Shown: positions 1 to 7,587, counted from the first letter of the stretch. The stretch: 17,264 bases of DNA from Bordetella sp. (GCA_027450125.1 DAIDKG010000139.1:1-17264), one strand, 5' to 3'. Notes: generated by a model from the sequence alone, not told the origin. Numbers and translations are program-made.

Positions 1-140
1 AAGGTGAACGCATCGGTATGGCAAACGCCGGTATGCGTGATCCTGACCAGCACTTCGCCCTTGCGGGGCGGCGCAACGTCGATCTCGACGATTTCCAGAG
101 GCTTGCCCGGTGCGAAGGCTACTGCGGCACGTGATTTCAT
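1..140 (-). CDS. frmA: Class III alcohol dehydrogenase / S-(hydroxymethyl)glutathione dehydrogenase, N-terminal fragment
   Basis: Only the first 46 residues are inside the window; the rest lies beyond position 1. The protein begins [20 protein letters not shown] and reaches the GVCHTDAFT motif at residues 38-46. This motif carries the catalytic zinc ligand Cys40 and is diagnostic of zinc medium-chain dehydrogenases; the wording is typical of class III enzymes. These oxidise S-hydroxymethylglutathione, formed from formaldehyde and glutathione, to S-formylglutathione with NAD+ in the cytoplasm. The start at 140 is supported by a GAGG element a few bases upstream. It is divergent from folA, with 100 bp between the two starts, where a 12 bp inverted repeat sits. 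With so little protein visible, another zinc alcohol dehydrogenase cannot be fully excluded. Confidence 0.85.
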   Translation of the reverse strand, partial: MKSRAAVAFAPGKPLEIVEIDVAPPRKGEVLVRITHTGVCHTDAFT

Positions 141-170
141 AACAACCTCGACGCAAAGAAAGAGAGACTC

Positions 171-182
171 ATACGACCGTAT
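171..182. promoter_or_regulatory. Perfect short inverted repeat in the frmA/folA divergent spacer
   Basis: ATACG-N2-CGTAT is a perfect inverted repeat (5 bp arms, 2 bp centre) placed 31-42 bp before the alcohol dehydrogenase start. It sits beside AT-rich -10-like hexamers: TATAGT on the plus strand at 182-187 and an overlapping TATATA-like stretch on the minus strand. The position suits an operator for the dehydrogenase or folA promoter. No regulator gene is visible here, so function is inference. Confidence 0.35.
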
Positions 183-240
183 ATAGTAAGCGCAGCAACG
201 GATCGCCCCACCTCACACCCCATTCGAATCCTCACCGCTC

Positions 241-729
241 ATGCCCCGCCTCACCCTGATCGTCGCCTACGCCAGCAACCGCGTCATCGGACGCGACAAC
301 GGCCTGCCCTGGAAACTGCCGGGCGACCTCGCGCACTTCAAGCGCACCACGCTGGGCCACCCCATCATCATGGGCCGCAAGACCTGGGAATCGCTGGGCC
401 GCCCGCTGCCGGGCCGCATCAATATCGTGGTCACGCGCCAGGGCGGCTACGCTGCCGCGGGCGCTGTCGTCGTGGCATCCCTGCAGGCCGCGCTGGATGC
501 CTGCCCGCAAGACGCAGACCCGTTCGTGATCGGCGGCGCGCAGCTCTACATGCTGGCCCTGCCCGGCGCCGACCGCATCGTGGCGACCGAAGTGCATGCC
601 GAAGTCGCCGGCGACGCGTGGTTCCCCGAACTGCCGCCAGGCCAATGGCGGGAAACCGGCCGCCAACCTCAGCCCGCCGGGAACGGCCTGCAATACGACT
701 TCGTGACGTATGAGAGATTGAGCAGCTGA
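241..729 (+). CDS. folA: Dihydrofolate reductase
   Basis: The 162-residue protein is the normal length for chromosomal FolA and aligns along its length with the E. coli enzyme as I recall it. It reduces 7,8-dihydrofolate to tetrahydrofolate with NADPH in the cytoplasm, supplying the folate pool used by thymidylate synthase and by the glycine cleavage T-protein encoded later in this window. Visible motifs are the N-terminal strand LTLIVAYASNRVIG, the Met20-like loop with LPWKLPGDL and catalytic acid Asp29, the cofactor motif IIMGRKTWES (42-51), PLPGR ending in substrate-binding Arg59, and the IGGAQLY glycine pair. No strong Shine-Dalgarno sequence precedes the start, but the protein begins where the family does. 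The downstream spacer holds a large inverted repeat. Confidence 0.97.
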   Translation: MPRLTLIVAYASNRVIGRDNGLPWKLPGDLAHFKRTTLGHPIIMGRKTWESLGRPLPGRINIVVTRQGGYAAAGAVVVASLQAALDACPQDADPFVIGGAQLYMLALPGADRIVATEVHAEVAGDAWFPELPPGQWRETGRQPQPAGNGLQYDFVTYERLSS

Positions 730-765
730 GCCTGCGCGCAGCCCGTTAACTGAAGGAGCAACGAG

Positions 766-955
766 CATCGTCGCCGCGGGCGCAAAGCGCGCAGGCGCCT
801 AAGTGACGGGGCAGTCCGCGCAGCGGACTTCGGCCGCCGCTTGCCGCCGGGCCGCCCCAAGGCAAGCGCCCCCTCGGGGGGCTTGGGGGCACTTCCTTGC
901 GGCGGCCGAACCCGTCGCTTCGAAGCCGGAGCGCTTTACGCCCGCGGCGGCGATG
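766..955. repeat. 190 bp long-arm imperfect inverted repeat between convergent genes
   Basis: The arms 766-790 and 931-955 are complementary at 23 of 25 positions, with one further G-T pair. Pairing continues in the same register through 791-810 and 911-930 (14 of 20 plus one G-T). The left arm then holds a self-contained hairpin (813-819 with 823-829). The main stem resumes as a perfect 12 bp pair, 829-840 with 899-910. The apex contains nested GC hairpins: CCCCAAG 855-861 with CTTGGGG 882-888, and GCCCCC 868-873 with GGGGGC 877-882. It lies between folA and the convergent DUF945 gene, so it could act as a bidirectional transcription barrier. Alternatively it may be a dispersed non-coding element of REP or MITE type. 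There is no U tract and no convincing open reading frame inside it. Confidence 0.7.
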
Positions 956-1003
956 CGGCGCAAGAACTACACGGCGCCGAACTGCACGGCAAAACGACAG
1001 CAA

Positions 1004-2098
1004 TCAATTGCTGCCGCCGTCGCTGCTGCCATCGCCCACATCAGGCAGCATCTGCTCAAGTTCGCTGACATCGCGCTCATGCCCGTTGATGGACAGCTTG
1101 CCCTTGCCGTACTGCACGTCGGTCACCAGATTGGCCCCGTCGTCGCGCACCAGTCCCAGCATGGTCCCGATGCCTGCCACGCCGTTCACCTGCCGGGGCG
1201 CAGCCTTGTCGGCTTCCTGCTGGCTCATGCCCTGCGCAATGACCAGATAGCTCGCGGTCAGCTCGTTGAGCATGGCCTTGGACAGGATCAGCTTGGCCTT
1301 CAAGGACTCGAGGGCCGGCTTGGCCGCATCGGTGCTGGCCGGCTGGCCGGACCCGTCCTGCGCAAGCTTGCCCTTGGCCGTCATCATGAAGCGGCCTTCG
1401 CCCTTGTCCGTCTTCCAGATCAGGGGATCGATCTCCAGCGACTGGGGATTGGCCTTGATCGATACCTGCCCGCCGCCCAGGTTCGCGCCGTCGTAAGACA
1501 GGGAGGCGAACTCCGTCGTGCTCTGCAGGTCCTGCGTCGCGCGCTTGAACCGGCTGCGCGACTGGGCGCCGCCGAACGCGACCTTGTGGCCCTTGTAGGT
1601 GAAGTCCAGGGGGGCCACATTGAGCGTGCTCTGGGTGTTGCCGCCATAGGACAGGGCGATGTCGCTCGAGACCGGCGTCTTGCCGTGCGCCGCATCGAAC
1701 AGGGCCTTGGCCGCGTCGGTCCGCGCGATCGCGCTGTGCACCCAGGCCAGGCGCGGCCCGACGATGCCGTGCGACAGCGCCTGCAGCGGGAAAGGCCCGT
1801 GGTAGGCGGTCACGTCGACCTGCACCATGCCGGCCGGCAGCACCGGATCGCTGGCGTCGCGGCCCTTGCCCACCATGGTCAGGCCGTAGCGCGCCTGCGA
1901 GGAGAAAAAGCCGCGCACATAGCTCAGCTGTTCGACCTTCATGCCGTAGTCCGGATAGATCTGGACCAGGCGTTGATTCAGCTCGGCCAGGCGCTCGGGC
2001 GCCTCGGCCTGCAGGCGCTTGCCCGTATACCAGGTGCTGCCCAGCCAGCCGGCGGCCAGGACTACGACCACCCCGCCGGCAATCGCTGATTTCTTCAT
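1004..2098 (-). CDS. DUF945/YdgA-family membrane-anchored protein of unknown function
   Basis: The 364-residue protein starts MKKSAIAGG at 2098. An upstream in-frame TTG at 2125 would add nine residues but overlaps a terminator hairpin and is unlikely. Residues 4-22 form one hydrophobic N-terminal segment after two lysines, so the body is probably tethered to the inner membrane and faces the periplasm. The following pattern, with YxxGKRLQ and then LxYxRGFFSSQARYGLT, is characteristic of the DUF945 (YdgA-like) family, whose function is not established. The YdgA proteins I know are longer, nearer 500 residues, so this is a short member. The C-terminus ends in a low-complexity Asp/Gly/Ser tail. 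It follows mmsA on the same strand but is separated from it by an intrinsic terminator. Confidence 0.75.
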   Translation of the reverse strand: MKKSAIAGGVVVVLAAGWLGSTWYTGKRLQAEAPERLAELNQRLVQIYPDYGMKVEQLSYVRGFFSSQARYGLTMVGKGRDASDPVLPAGMVQVDVTAYHGPFPLQALSHGIVGPRLAWVHSAIARTDAAKALFDAAHGKTPVSSDIALSYGGNTQSTLNVAPLDFTYKGHKVAFGGAQSRSRFKRATQDLQSTTEFASLSYDGANLGGGQVSIKANPQSLEIDPLIWKTDKGEGRFMMTAKGKLAQDGSGQPASTDAAKPALESLKAKLILSKAMLNELTASYLVIAQGMSQQEADKAAPRQVNGVAGIGTMLGLVRDDGANLVTDVQYGKGKLSINGHERDVSELEQMLPDVGDGSSDGGSN

Positions 2099-2123
2099 AT
2101 TGGCATCCCAACGTCGTATCGAC

Positions 2124-2154
2124 AAAAAACCGCGCCGGAAACCCTCCGGCGCGG
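2124..2154 (-). terminator. Rho-independent terminator after mmsA
   Basis: On the minus strand a perfect 10 bp GC stem (2145-2154 pairing with 2130-2139) with a 5 nt loop is followed directly by six U residues (2129-2124). This is a textbook intrinsic terminator, about 60 bp past the mmsA stop. It ends only 25 bp before the DUF945 start codon. Confidence 0.92.
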
Positions 2155-2212
2155 CTCTATGGTACTTGAATGCGATGCGGCGATCCTGGCGGGCGGCTTG
2201 CCCGGGCGGCGC

Positions 2213-3706
2213 CTACTTGGCCACCGGCATGGTGAACTCGGCGCCCTTGGCGATGCTGTCGGGCCAGCGCTGCATGATGCTCTTGTTGCGCGTGTAGAAA
2301 CGCACGCCTTCTTCGCCATAGGCATGGTGATCGCCGAACAGCGAGCGCTTCCAGCCGCCGAAGGAATGCCAGGCCATGGGGACCGGGATGGGCACGTTGA
2401 TGCCCACCATGCCCACCTTGATCTGGCGCGCGAAGGCCCGCGCGATACCGCCATCGGACGTGAAGCACGCCACGCCGTTGCCGAATTCGTGGGCGTTGAT
2501 GAGCTCCACCGCGCTCGCGAAATCGGGCACGCGGACCACGCACAGCACCGGACCGAAGATTTCTTCGCGGTAGATCTTCATGTCCGCCTTGACGTGGTCG
2601 AACAGCGTGCCGCCCAGGAAGAAGCCGTTCTCGTGGCCGGGCACCGCCAGGCCACGGCCGTCGACCAGCATTTTCGCGCCCGAGGCGATGCCGTCCTCGA
2701 TATAGCCCAGGATCTTGGCGCGATGCTGCTGCGTGACCACGGGCCCCATCTCGGCGTCGCGTTCCAGGCCGTTCTTGACCACCAGCGATTTCACGCGCGG
2801 CACCAGGCGCTCGACGACCTTGTCGGCCACCTCGCCCACCACCACGGCCCCCGAGATCGCCATGCAGCGGTCGCCGGCCGAACCGTAGGCCGCGCCCATC
2901 AGCGCGTCGGTGACCTGGTCCAGATCGGCGTCAGGCATGACCACCATGTGGTTCTTGGCGCCGCCCAGGGCCTGCACGCGCTTGCCGCGCCGGGTGCCCT
3001 CGGAGTAGATGTACTCGGCGATCGGCGTGGAGCCCACGAAGGACAGGGCCTCGACCTTGGGATGCGCGATCAGGGCATCGACCGCCGTCTTGTCGCCGTG
3101 CACCACATTGAACACGCCGTCCGGCAGCCCGGCTTGCGTGAGCAGCTCGGCCAGGCGGTTGGCGCAGGAGGGATCGCGCTCGGACGGCTTGAGCACGAAG
3201 GTGTTGCCGCAGGCCAGCGCGACCGGGAACATCCAGCATGGCACCATCATCGGGAAATTGAAGGGCGTGATGCCCGCCACCACGCCCAGCGGCTGGCGCA
3301 TGGTCCAGTTGTCGATGCCGGTGGACACCTGTTCGGTGTAGTCGCCCTTGAGCAGCTGCGGAATGCCGCAGGCGAACTCGACCACTTCCAGGCCGCGCGT
3401 GACTTCGCCCAGCGCGTCGGTGAAGACCTTGCCGTGCTCGCGCGTGATGATCTCGGCCAGTTCGTCCTGGTGCTGCTCGATCAGCGCCTTGAACTTCAAC
3501 ATGATGCGCGCGCGCATGAGCGGCGGCGTTTCGGCCCAGGCCGGGAACGCCGCCGCCGCGGCGGCCACGGCCGCGTCGACCTCGGACACGTCGGCCAGAG
3601 GCACCGATCGGGTCAGTTCGCCCGTGGCGGGATTGTGGCCTTCGGTATGGCGGCCGCTGCGGCCTGCAACCGGCTGGCCGTTGATGTAATGGGTAAGTTG
3701 GTTCAT
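2213..3706 (-). CDS. mmsA: CoA-acylating methylmalonate/malonate semialdehyde dehydrogenase
   Basis: This is a 497-residue aldehyde dehydrogenase superfamily enzyme of the MmsA subgroup. It oxidises methylmalonate semialdehyde (valine pathway) or malonate semialdehyde (beta-alanine pathway) with NAD+ and CoA, giving propionyl-CoA or acetyl-CoA plus CO2. Visible signatures are HYINGQPV at the N-terminus, [20 protein letters not shown] (141-160), the cofactor segment LKPSERDPS (172-180), [14 protein letters not shown], and catalytic Cys281 in [11 protein letters not shown]. In LGGAKNH, Asn252 occupies the place where ordinary aldehyde dehydrogenases carry the general-base Glu; this fits a CoA-dependent rather than hydrolytic enzyme. 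The gene follows the omega-aminotransferase by 49 bp on the same strand and ends at a strong terminator, so the two are probably one operon. The Shine-Dalgarno region is weak. Confidence 0.95.
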   Translation of the reverse strand: MNQLTHYINGQPVAGRSGRHTEGHNPATGELTRSVPLADVSEVDAAVAAAAAAFPAWAETPPLMRARIMLKFKALIEQHQDELAEIITREHGKVFTDALGEVTRGLEVVEFACGIPQLLKGDYTEQVSTGIDNWTMRQPLGVVAGITPFNFPMMVPCWMFPVALACGNTFVLKPSERDPSCANRLAELLTQAGLPDGVFNVVHGDKTAVDALIAHPKVEALSFVGSTPIAEYIYSEGTRRGKRVQALGGAKNHMVVMPDADLDQVTDALMGAAYGSAGDRCMAISGAVVVGEVADKVVERLVPRVKSLVVKNGLERDAEMGPVVTQQHRAKILGYIEDGIASGAKMLVDGRGLAVPGHENGFFLGGTLFDHVKADMKIYREEIFGPVLCVVRVPDFASAVELINAHEFGNGVACFTSDGGIARAFARQIKVGMVGINVPIPVPMAWHSFGGWKRSLFGDHHAYGEEGVRFYTRNKSIMQRWPDSIAKGAEFTMPVAK

Positions 3707-3755
3707 GGCTTTTTGCTAGTCGGGAAAATGGATCCGGCCAAATGCGCGCGGCGGC

Positions 3756-5069
3756 TCAGGCCACCGTCGCCAGCACTTTGCCGATGCGTTCGAACATCTC
3801 GGCGATCTGCGCCTCGGAAATGATGAGCGGCGGCGACACGGCCAGGATTTCGCCGGTGTAGCGCACCATCAGGCCCTCGTCGAAGCACTTCTGGAACACC
3901 TCGGCCGCGCGGGCGCCGAACGCGCCGTCGCGCGACTTGAGCTCGATGCCGGCCACCAGGCCCAGGTTGCGCACGTCCACCACATGCCTGGCGTCCTTCA
4001 GGGAATGCGCGGCGGCCTCGAAAGCCGGCGACATCTCGGCAGCGCGCTTGAACAGGCCCTCGCGGCGATAGATGTCCAGCGTGGCGACCACGGCGGCCAT
4101 GGCCAGCGGATGGCCCGAGTAGGTGTAGCCATGGAACAGCTCGATGCCGGCAGCCGTGGCATTGACCACGGCATCGTGCACCTCGCGGCGCACCGCCACG
4201 CCGCCGCAGGGCACGGCAGCGTTGCTCAGCCCCTTGGCCATGGTAAGGATGTCGGGCACGACGCCAAAGCGCTCGGCGGCCGTGGCCGCGCCCAGGCGGC
4301 CAAACGCCGTGATGACCTCGTCGAAAATCAGCAGGATGCCGTGCCTGGACGTGATTTCGCGCAGGCGTTCCAGGTAGCCCACGGGCGGGATCAGCACGCC
4401 GGTCGAGCCTGCCATGGGTTCGACCATCACGGCCGCGATGGTCGAGGGATCGTGCAGCGCGATCACGCGTTCGAGATCGTTTGCGAGCTCGGCGCCCCAG
4501 GCCGGCTGTCCCTTGGAGAAGGCGTTTTTTTCCAGGTTGTGCGTATGGGCGATGTGATCCACGCCAGGCAGCAGCGCGCCCGAATAGGCCTTGCGGTTGG
4601 GCGAGATGCCGCCCACCGAGATGCCGCCGAAGCCCACGCCGTGATAGCCGCGCTCGCGGCCAATCAGACGCGTGCGCTGGCCCTCGCCGCGTGCGCGGTG
4701 GTAGGCCAGCGCGATCTTCAGGGCCGTATCGGCCGACTCGGAACCGGAATTGGTGAAGAAGATGCGGTCCATGCCCTGGGGCATGATCCCGGCCACGGCG
4801 GACGCGGCCTCGAAGACCAGGGGATGGCCCAGCTGGAAGGCCGGCGCATAGTCCATCTGGGCAGCCTGGCGGGCGATCGCCTGGACGATCTCGGTGCGGC
4901 AATGGCCGGCATTCACGCACCACAGGACGGCCGTGCCGTCCAGGATCTGGCGGCCGTCGGCCGAGGTGTAGTACATGCCGGAAGCGCCGGTCAGCAGGCG
5001 CGGCTGCGCCTTGAATTGCTTGTTGGCGGTAAAGGGCATCCACAGATGGGAAAGATCGAGGTCGGCCAT
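3756..5069 (-). CDS. Omega-amino acid (beta-alanine-type):pyruvate aminotransferase
   Basis: This is a class III PLP-dependent aminotransferase of 437 residues. The start at 5069 (MADLDLSHLWMPF) is preceded by GGAG with 7 bp spacing, and the open frame further upstream lacks family similarity. Motifs are LWMPFTANK at the N-terminus, SGSESADTALK around 108-118 for the cofactor phosphate, GYHG (141-144), VEPMAGSTGVL, the pyridine-binding LIFDEVITAFGR with Asp250, and the Schiff-base lysine Lys279 in TMAKGLSN. The pattern closely resembles the Pseudomonas beta-alanine:pyruvate transaminase as I remember it. The likely reaction is beta-alanine plus pyruvate to malonate semialdehyde plus alanine, the product being the substrate of adjacent MmsA. 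A divergent MocR gene is the likely regulator. Other omega-amino acids such as GABA or taurine remain possible substrates. Confidence 0.9.
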   Translation of the reverse strand: MADLDLSHLWMPFTANKQFKAQPRLLTGASGMYYTSADGRQILDGTAVLWCVNAGHCRTEIVQAIARQAAQMDYAPAFQLGHPLVFEAASAVAGIMPQGMDRIFFTNSGSESADTALKIALAYHRARGEGQRTRLIGRERGYHGVGFGGISVGGISPNRKAYSGALLPGVDHIAHTHNLEKNAFSKGQPAWGAELANDLERVIALHDPSTIAAVMVEPMAGSTGVLIPPVGYLERLREITSRHGILLIFDEVITAFGRLGAATAAERFGVVPDILTMAKGLSNAAVPCGGVAVRREVHDAVVNATAAGIELFHGYTYSGHPLAMAAVVATLDIYRREGLFKRAAEMSPAFEAAAHSLKDARHVVDVRNLGLVAGIELKSRDGAFGARAAEVFQKCFDEGLMVRYTGEILAVSPPLIISEAQIAEMFERIGKVLATVA

Positions 5070-5157
5070 GACGGGCTCCAGGAAACAGGGCGAGCGCGCG
5101 TGGCTCGCCCGGGAAATGAGTGGTGGAATTCTGGTCCTGGCGATCGGGCCTGAACAT

Positions 5158-5213
5158 ATACAATCCCAATATAGGGCGCTAGCTGTATTGGCTGTATTTT
5201 TATAACTGTACAG
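5158..5213. promoter_or_regulatory. Putative MocR operator: CTGTATT-type repeats in the divergent promoter
   Basis: The 182 bp spacer between the aminotransferase and the MocR gene is AT-rich in its regulator-proximal half. It holds direct repeats CTGTATT at 5183-5189 and 5192-5198, a third related copy CTGTACA from 5206 (inside the palindrome CTGTACAG, 5206-5213), and an inverted ATACAAT at 5158-5164. MocR-family regulators generally bind direct repeats in such divergent regions, so these are good operator candidates. Promoter hexamers could not be placed with confidence. Confidence 0.5.
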
Positions 5214-5251
5214 ATTCACTGCTCCGCCTTTCCATCCTGGAACCGTCATTC

Positions 5252-6679
5252 ATGCTCGATTTTCAGCCCGACCGGACCCGCAACGGAGCCAGTACACTTG
5301 TGGATCAGATCGTGCAGGCCTACGTCCAGGCCATCGCCGCGCAGACGCTGCGGCCCGGCATGTCCGTTCCCTCGGTGCGGGCTTTCGCGCGCGAGCACGG
5401 CATCAGTACCTATACCGTGGCGGGCGCCTATGCGCGGCTGGCAGCGCTGGGCTGGCTGGCGGCGCGGCCCGGCTCGGGCTACCGGATCGCGCCGAGCGGC
5501 CAGGCGCCCCGACCGTCCGCCTCCCCCTCCGACTGGCAGCCCCCCAGGCTGGGCGCAGACTGGTTGCTGTCGGACATCTACGCCGATCACTCCACCCCGA
5601 TCAAGGCCGGCTGCGGCTGGCTGCCGCGCGAATGGCTCAACGAAGAGGGCCTGCATCAGGCCCTGCGCCATATGGGGCGCGTGCCGGCGCTGCGCATATC
5701 GGGCTACGGCCACCCGTATGGCCACGCCCCCCTGCGCGAAGCCATCGCCGCCGGACTCACGGCCCACGGCCTGCAGGCCGAGGCCGACCAGGTCGTGCTC
5801 ACCCAGGGCGTGACGCACGGACTGGACCTGGTCATCCGCACCCTGCTGCAGCCCGGCGACACCGTGCTGGTCGAGCAGCCCGGCTACGCCAATCTTCTGC
5901 CCCTGCTGCGCCTGGCCGGCATGCGCGCGCTGGCCTTGCCGCGCGGCGGCTCGGGGCCCGATTGCGAGGCGCTGGACCGGCTCGCCCGCGACCACAAGCC
6001 GCGTGCGATCTTCGTCAATACCGTGCTGCAGAATCCCAGCGGCACGACCCTGACCATGGCCACGGCCTTTCGCCTGCTGCAACTGGCGCAGCAGCACGGC
6101 ATGTGGGTGGTGGAAGACGACATCTCGCGCGAACTGCTGCCGGGCGTCGCGCCGCTATTGGCGGCGCTCGACGGACTGCAGCGCGTGGTCTACCTGGGCG
6201 GCTATTCCAAGGTCATCAGCCCCTCGGTGCGCGTGGGCTACGTGGCGGCGCACCGCGATCTGGTGCGCGACCTGGCACGCACCAAGATGGCGACGGGCCT
6301 GACCTCGCCGGAAATCATGGAGCGCATCGTGCATCAGGTCATACGCGAAGGCCGCTACCGCGGACATATCCTGCGTACGCGCGAGCGGCTGGCGCAGGCG
6401 CACGCCGACGTCGAGGCGCGGATGGACGAGGCAGGCTTCGAGCTCGCGGCGCGGCCGCAGGCTGGGTTATTCCTCTGGGCCCGGCCCGCGGCCGCGGGGA
6501 CGGGCGCGCAAGGCGCCAACGCCCTGGCGCAGCGGGCGCCGCAGGAAGGTATCTGGCTGGCGCCGGGCTCCTACTTCGACGTCGAGGAGCAAGACCTGCC
6601 CTGGATACGCTTTAACGTGGCGTATTCGCTCGACGACGCGCTGTGGCGTTTCTTGCGCAAGACAGGACGCGGTGGATGA
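5252..6679 (+). CDS. MocR-family (GntR/aminotransferase fusion) transcriptional regulator
   Basis: The 475-residue protein has the MocR architecture. Residues 14-80 form a GntR-type winged helix (LRPGMSVPSVRAFAREHGIS, TYTVAGAYARLAALGWL, ARPGSGYRI). A linker leads to a fold-type-I aminotransferase-like domain from about residue 120 onward. That domain keeps PLP-site features: Tyr212 in QPGYANLL, NPSG at 261-264, the acidic VEDD (287-290) and a candidate Schiff-base lysine, Lys320, in GGYSKVISPSVRVGYV. Such proteins sense PLP, or PLP with an amino acid, and usually activate an adjacent gene. Divergence from the omega-aminotransferase suggests control of the aminotransferase-mmsA operon with beta-alanine or a related omega-amino acid as effector; that is inference. 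After VEDD this protein has Ile where many family members have Tyr. Confidence 0.92.
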   Translation: MLDFQPDRTRNGASTLVDQIVQAYVQAIAAQTLRPGMSVPSVRAFAREHGISTYTVAGAYARLAALGWLAARPGSGYRIAPSGQAPRPSASPSDWQPPRLGADWLLSDIYADHSTPIKAGCGWLPREWLNEEGLHQALRHMGRVPALRISGYGHPYGHAPLREAIAAGLTAHGLQAEADQVVLTQGVTHGLDLVIRTLLQPGDTVLVEQPGYANLLPLLRLAGMRALALPRGGSGPDCEALDRLARDHKPRAIFVNTVLQNPSGTTLTMATAFRLLQLAQQHGMWVVEDDISRELLPGVAPLLAALDGLQRVVYLGGYSKVISPSVRVGYVAAHRDLVRDLARTKMATGLTSPEIMERIVHQVIREGRYRGHILRTRERLAQAHADVEARMDEAGFELAARPQAGLFLWARPAAAGTGAQGANALAQRAPQEGIWLAPGSYFDVEEQDLPWIRFNVAYSLDDALWRFLRKTGRGG

Positions 6680-6686
6680 GCCGACG

Positions 6687-7091
6687 TCAGTCGATGGCTT
6701 GCACCGGGTCATGGCAACAGACGCAGAGCTTGTTGCCTTCCGGGTCCCGGAAATAAGCGCCGTAATAGTCGGGGTGGTAATGAGGCCGCAGTCCCGGCGG
6801 GCCCTCGCATGCGCCGCCGTGCGCCAGTGCCAGCGCATGTGCCTCGTCGACCGCGGCGCGGTCCGGCGCAAGCAAAGCGATCATCTGGCCGTCGCCGTGC
6901 CCCGCGGGATTACTGTCGTAGGGACGGCCTATGAGGAACAAGGGGCGCGGCGCATCCGGCGCCTTCCAGCCCGCCCAGGGTTTATCGCGCTCCTGGAATT
7001 TGAGCTCCAGCCCGAGGGCCGACAGCACCTTCGAATAAAACGCGAAGGCAGGCTCGAAATTGTTGATGCCGATATAGGTGTGGGAAATCAT
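6687..7091 (-). CDS. VOC (glyoxalase/bleomycin-resistance fold) family protein
   Basis: This is a single-domain protein of 134 residues starting MISHTYIGINNFEPAFAFYS, with the typical beta-alpha-beta opening and His4 in the usual first metal-ligand position. The second half ends in YYGAYFRDPEGNKLCV (109-124), where Glu118 matches the common C-terminal metal ligand. Members of the superfamily include glyoxalase I, dioxygenases and antibiotic-binding proteins; sequence alone does not say which activity applies here. It lies 34 bp after the GNAT gene on the same strand and is tail to tail with the MocR gene, with 7 bp between the stops. An AGGA element sits about 12 bp before the start. The last residues are Cys-rich (CVCC). 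Confidence 0.85.
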   Translation of the reverse strand: MISHTYIGINNFEPAFAFYSKVLSALGLELKFQERDKPWAGWKAPDAPRPLFLIGRPYDSNPAGHGDGQMIALLAPDRAAVDEAHALALAHGGACEGPPGLRPHYHPDYYGAYFRDPEGNKLCVCCHDPVQAID

Positions 7092-7125
7092 GAACGGTTC
7101 GTTCCTATTTGGCGGGCAGGAATGA

Positions 7126-7563
7126 TCAGGGTCGGCACAGCATATCGAATTCGTTGCCGTGCACGGCTGTTTCCTCGAAGCCCAGCCGCTCGTACAGCCT
7201 GCGCGCCGGACTGCCGCGCAGCACGCTGAGTGCGACGGGCAGGCCGGCCTGCCTGGCCTGGCTCAACAGGCCCCGGATCAGGCGTTCGCCCATGCCTTTA
7301 CCTTGATGCTCGGGCAACAGCTGTATCTGCACCAACACCCACTCCTCTCGCGTGCGGTAATGCTTGAAGAGGCCCGCGGGGATTCCATCGATGCAGACGA
7401 TGCTGGCCGAATCGAAATGCGCCATGACGCGCTGGTGATGCCAGTCGTCATCGAGCCGCTCGCCGGCGCGTACCAGATGCTCGTGCATCGTCAGCTTGCG
7501 CAGCCGCATGAGAAAGGGCAGATCGGCGGGCGTTGCGGGGCGGGTGGAGAGTTCTTGCGGCAT
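7126..7563 (-). CDS. GNAT-family N-acetyltransferase
   Basis: This 145-residue protein spans one GNAT domain. Motif A is visible as VLVQIQLLPEHQGKGMGERLI, with the acetyl-CoA pyrophosphate loop QGKGMG at 87-92. It is followed by an alpha helix and the late motif SPARRLYERLGFEE. It should transfer an acetyl group from acetyl-CoA to an amine; the acceptor is unknown. The start at 7563 lacks an obvious Shine-Dalgarno sequence. The gene begins 24 bp after the brnA stop and ends 34 bp before the VOC gene, so co-transcription with the toxin-antitoxin pair is possible. It lacks features that would identify it as a tRNA-acetylating GNAT toxin, and it has no RHH partner of its own besides brnA. Confidence 0.85.
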   Translation of the reverse strand: MPQELSTRPATPADLPFLMRLRKLTMHEHLVRAGERLDDDWHHQRVMAHFDSASIVCIDGIPAGLFKHYRTREEWVLVQIQLLPEHQGKGMGERLIRGLLSQARQAGLPVALSVLRGSPARRLYERLGFEETAVHGNEFDMLCRP

Positions 7564-7587
7564 GTCGATGCGTCGTATGTAGATTCT

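Noticed and set aside
868..882. GCCCCC-TCG-GGGGGC hairpin as a stand-alone terminator of folA
   Set aside because: It has no U tract on either strand and is nested in a larger inverted repeat, so it is reported as part of that element.
803..2089. 428-residue plus-strand open frame opposite the DUF945 gene
   Set aside because: It is a GC-driven shadow frame, rich in Gln, Arg and His, with no recognisable domain. The opposite strand encodes a coherent membrane-anchored family protein, and the frame starts inside the inverted repeat.
2159..3823. 554-residue plus-strand open frame opposite mmsA
   Set aside because: Its composition is His/Asp/Arg-heavy antisense, while the minus strand carries an unmistakable aldehyde dehydrogenase with all motifs.
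3984..5153. 389-residue plus-strand open frame opposite the aminotransferase
   Set aside because: It is an antisense shadow of a well-supported PLP enzyme and has no domain of its own.
7126..7563. GNAT gene as a GNAT-type toxin paired with brnA
   Set aside because: BrnA is the classic partner of the overlapping brnT. The GNAT protein shows no specific similarity that I can recognise to tRNA-acetylating toxins.
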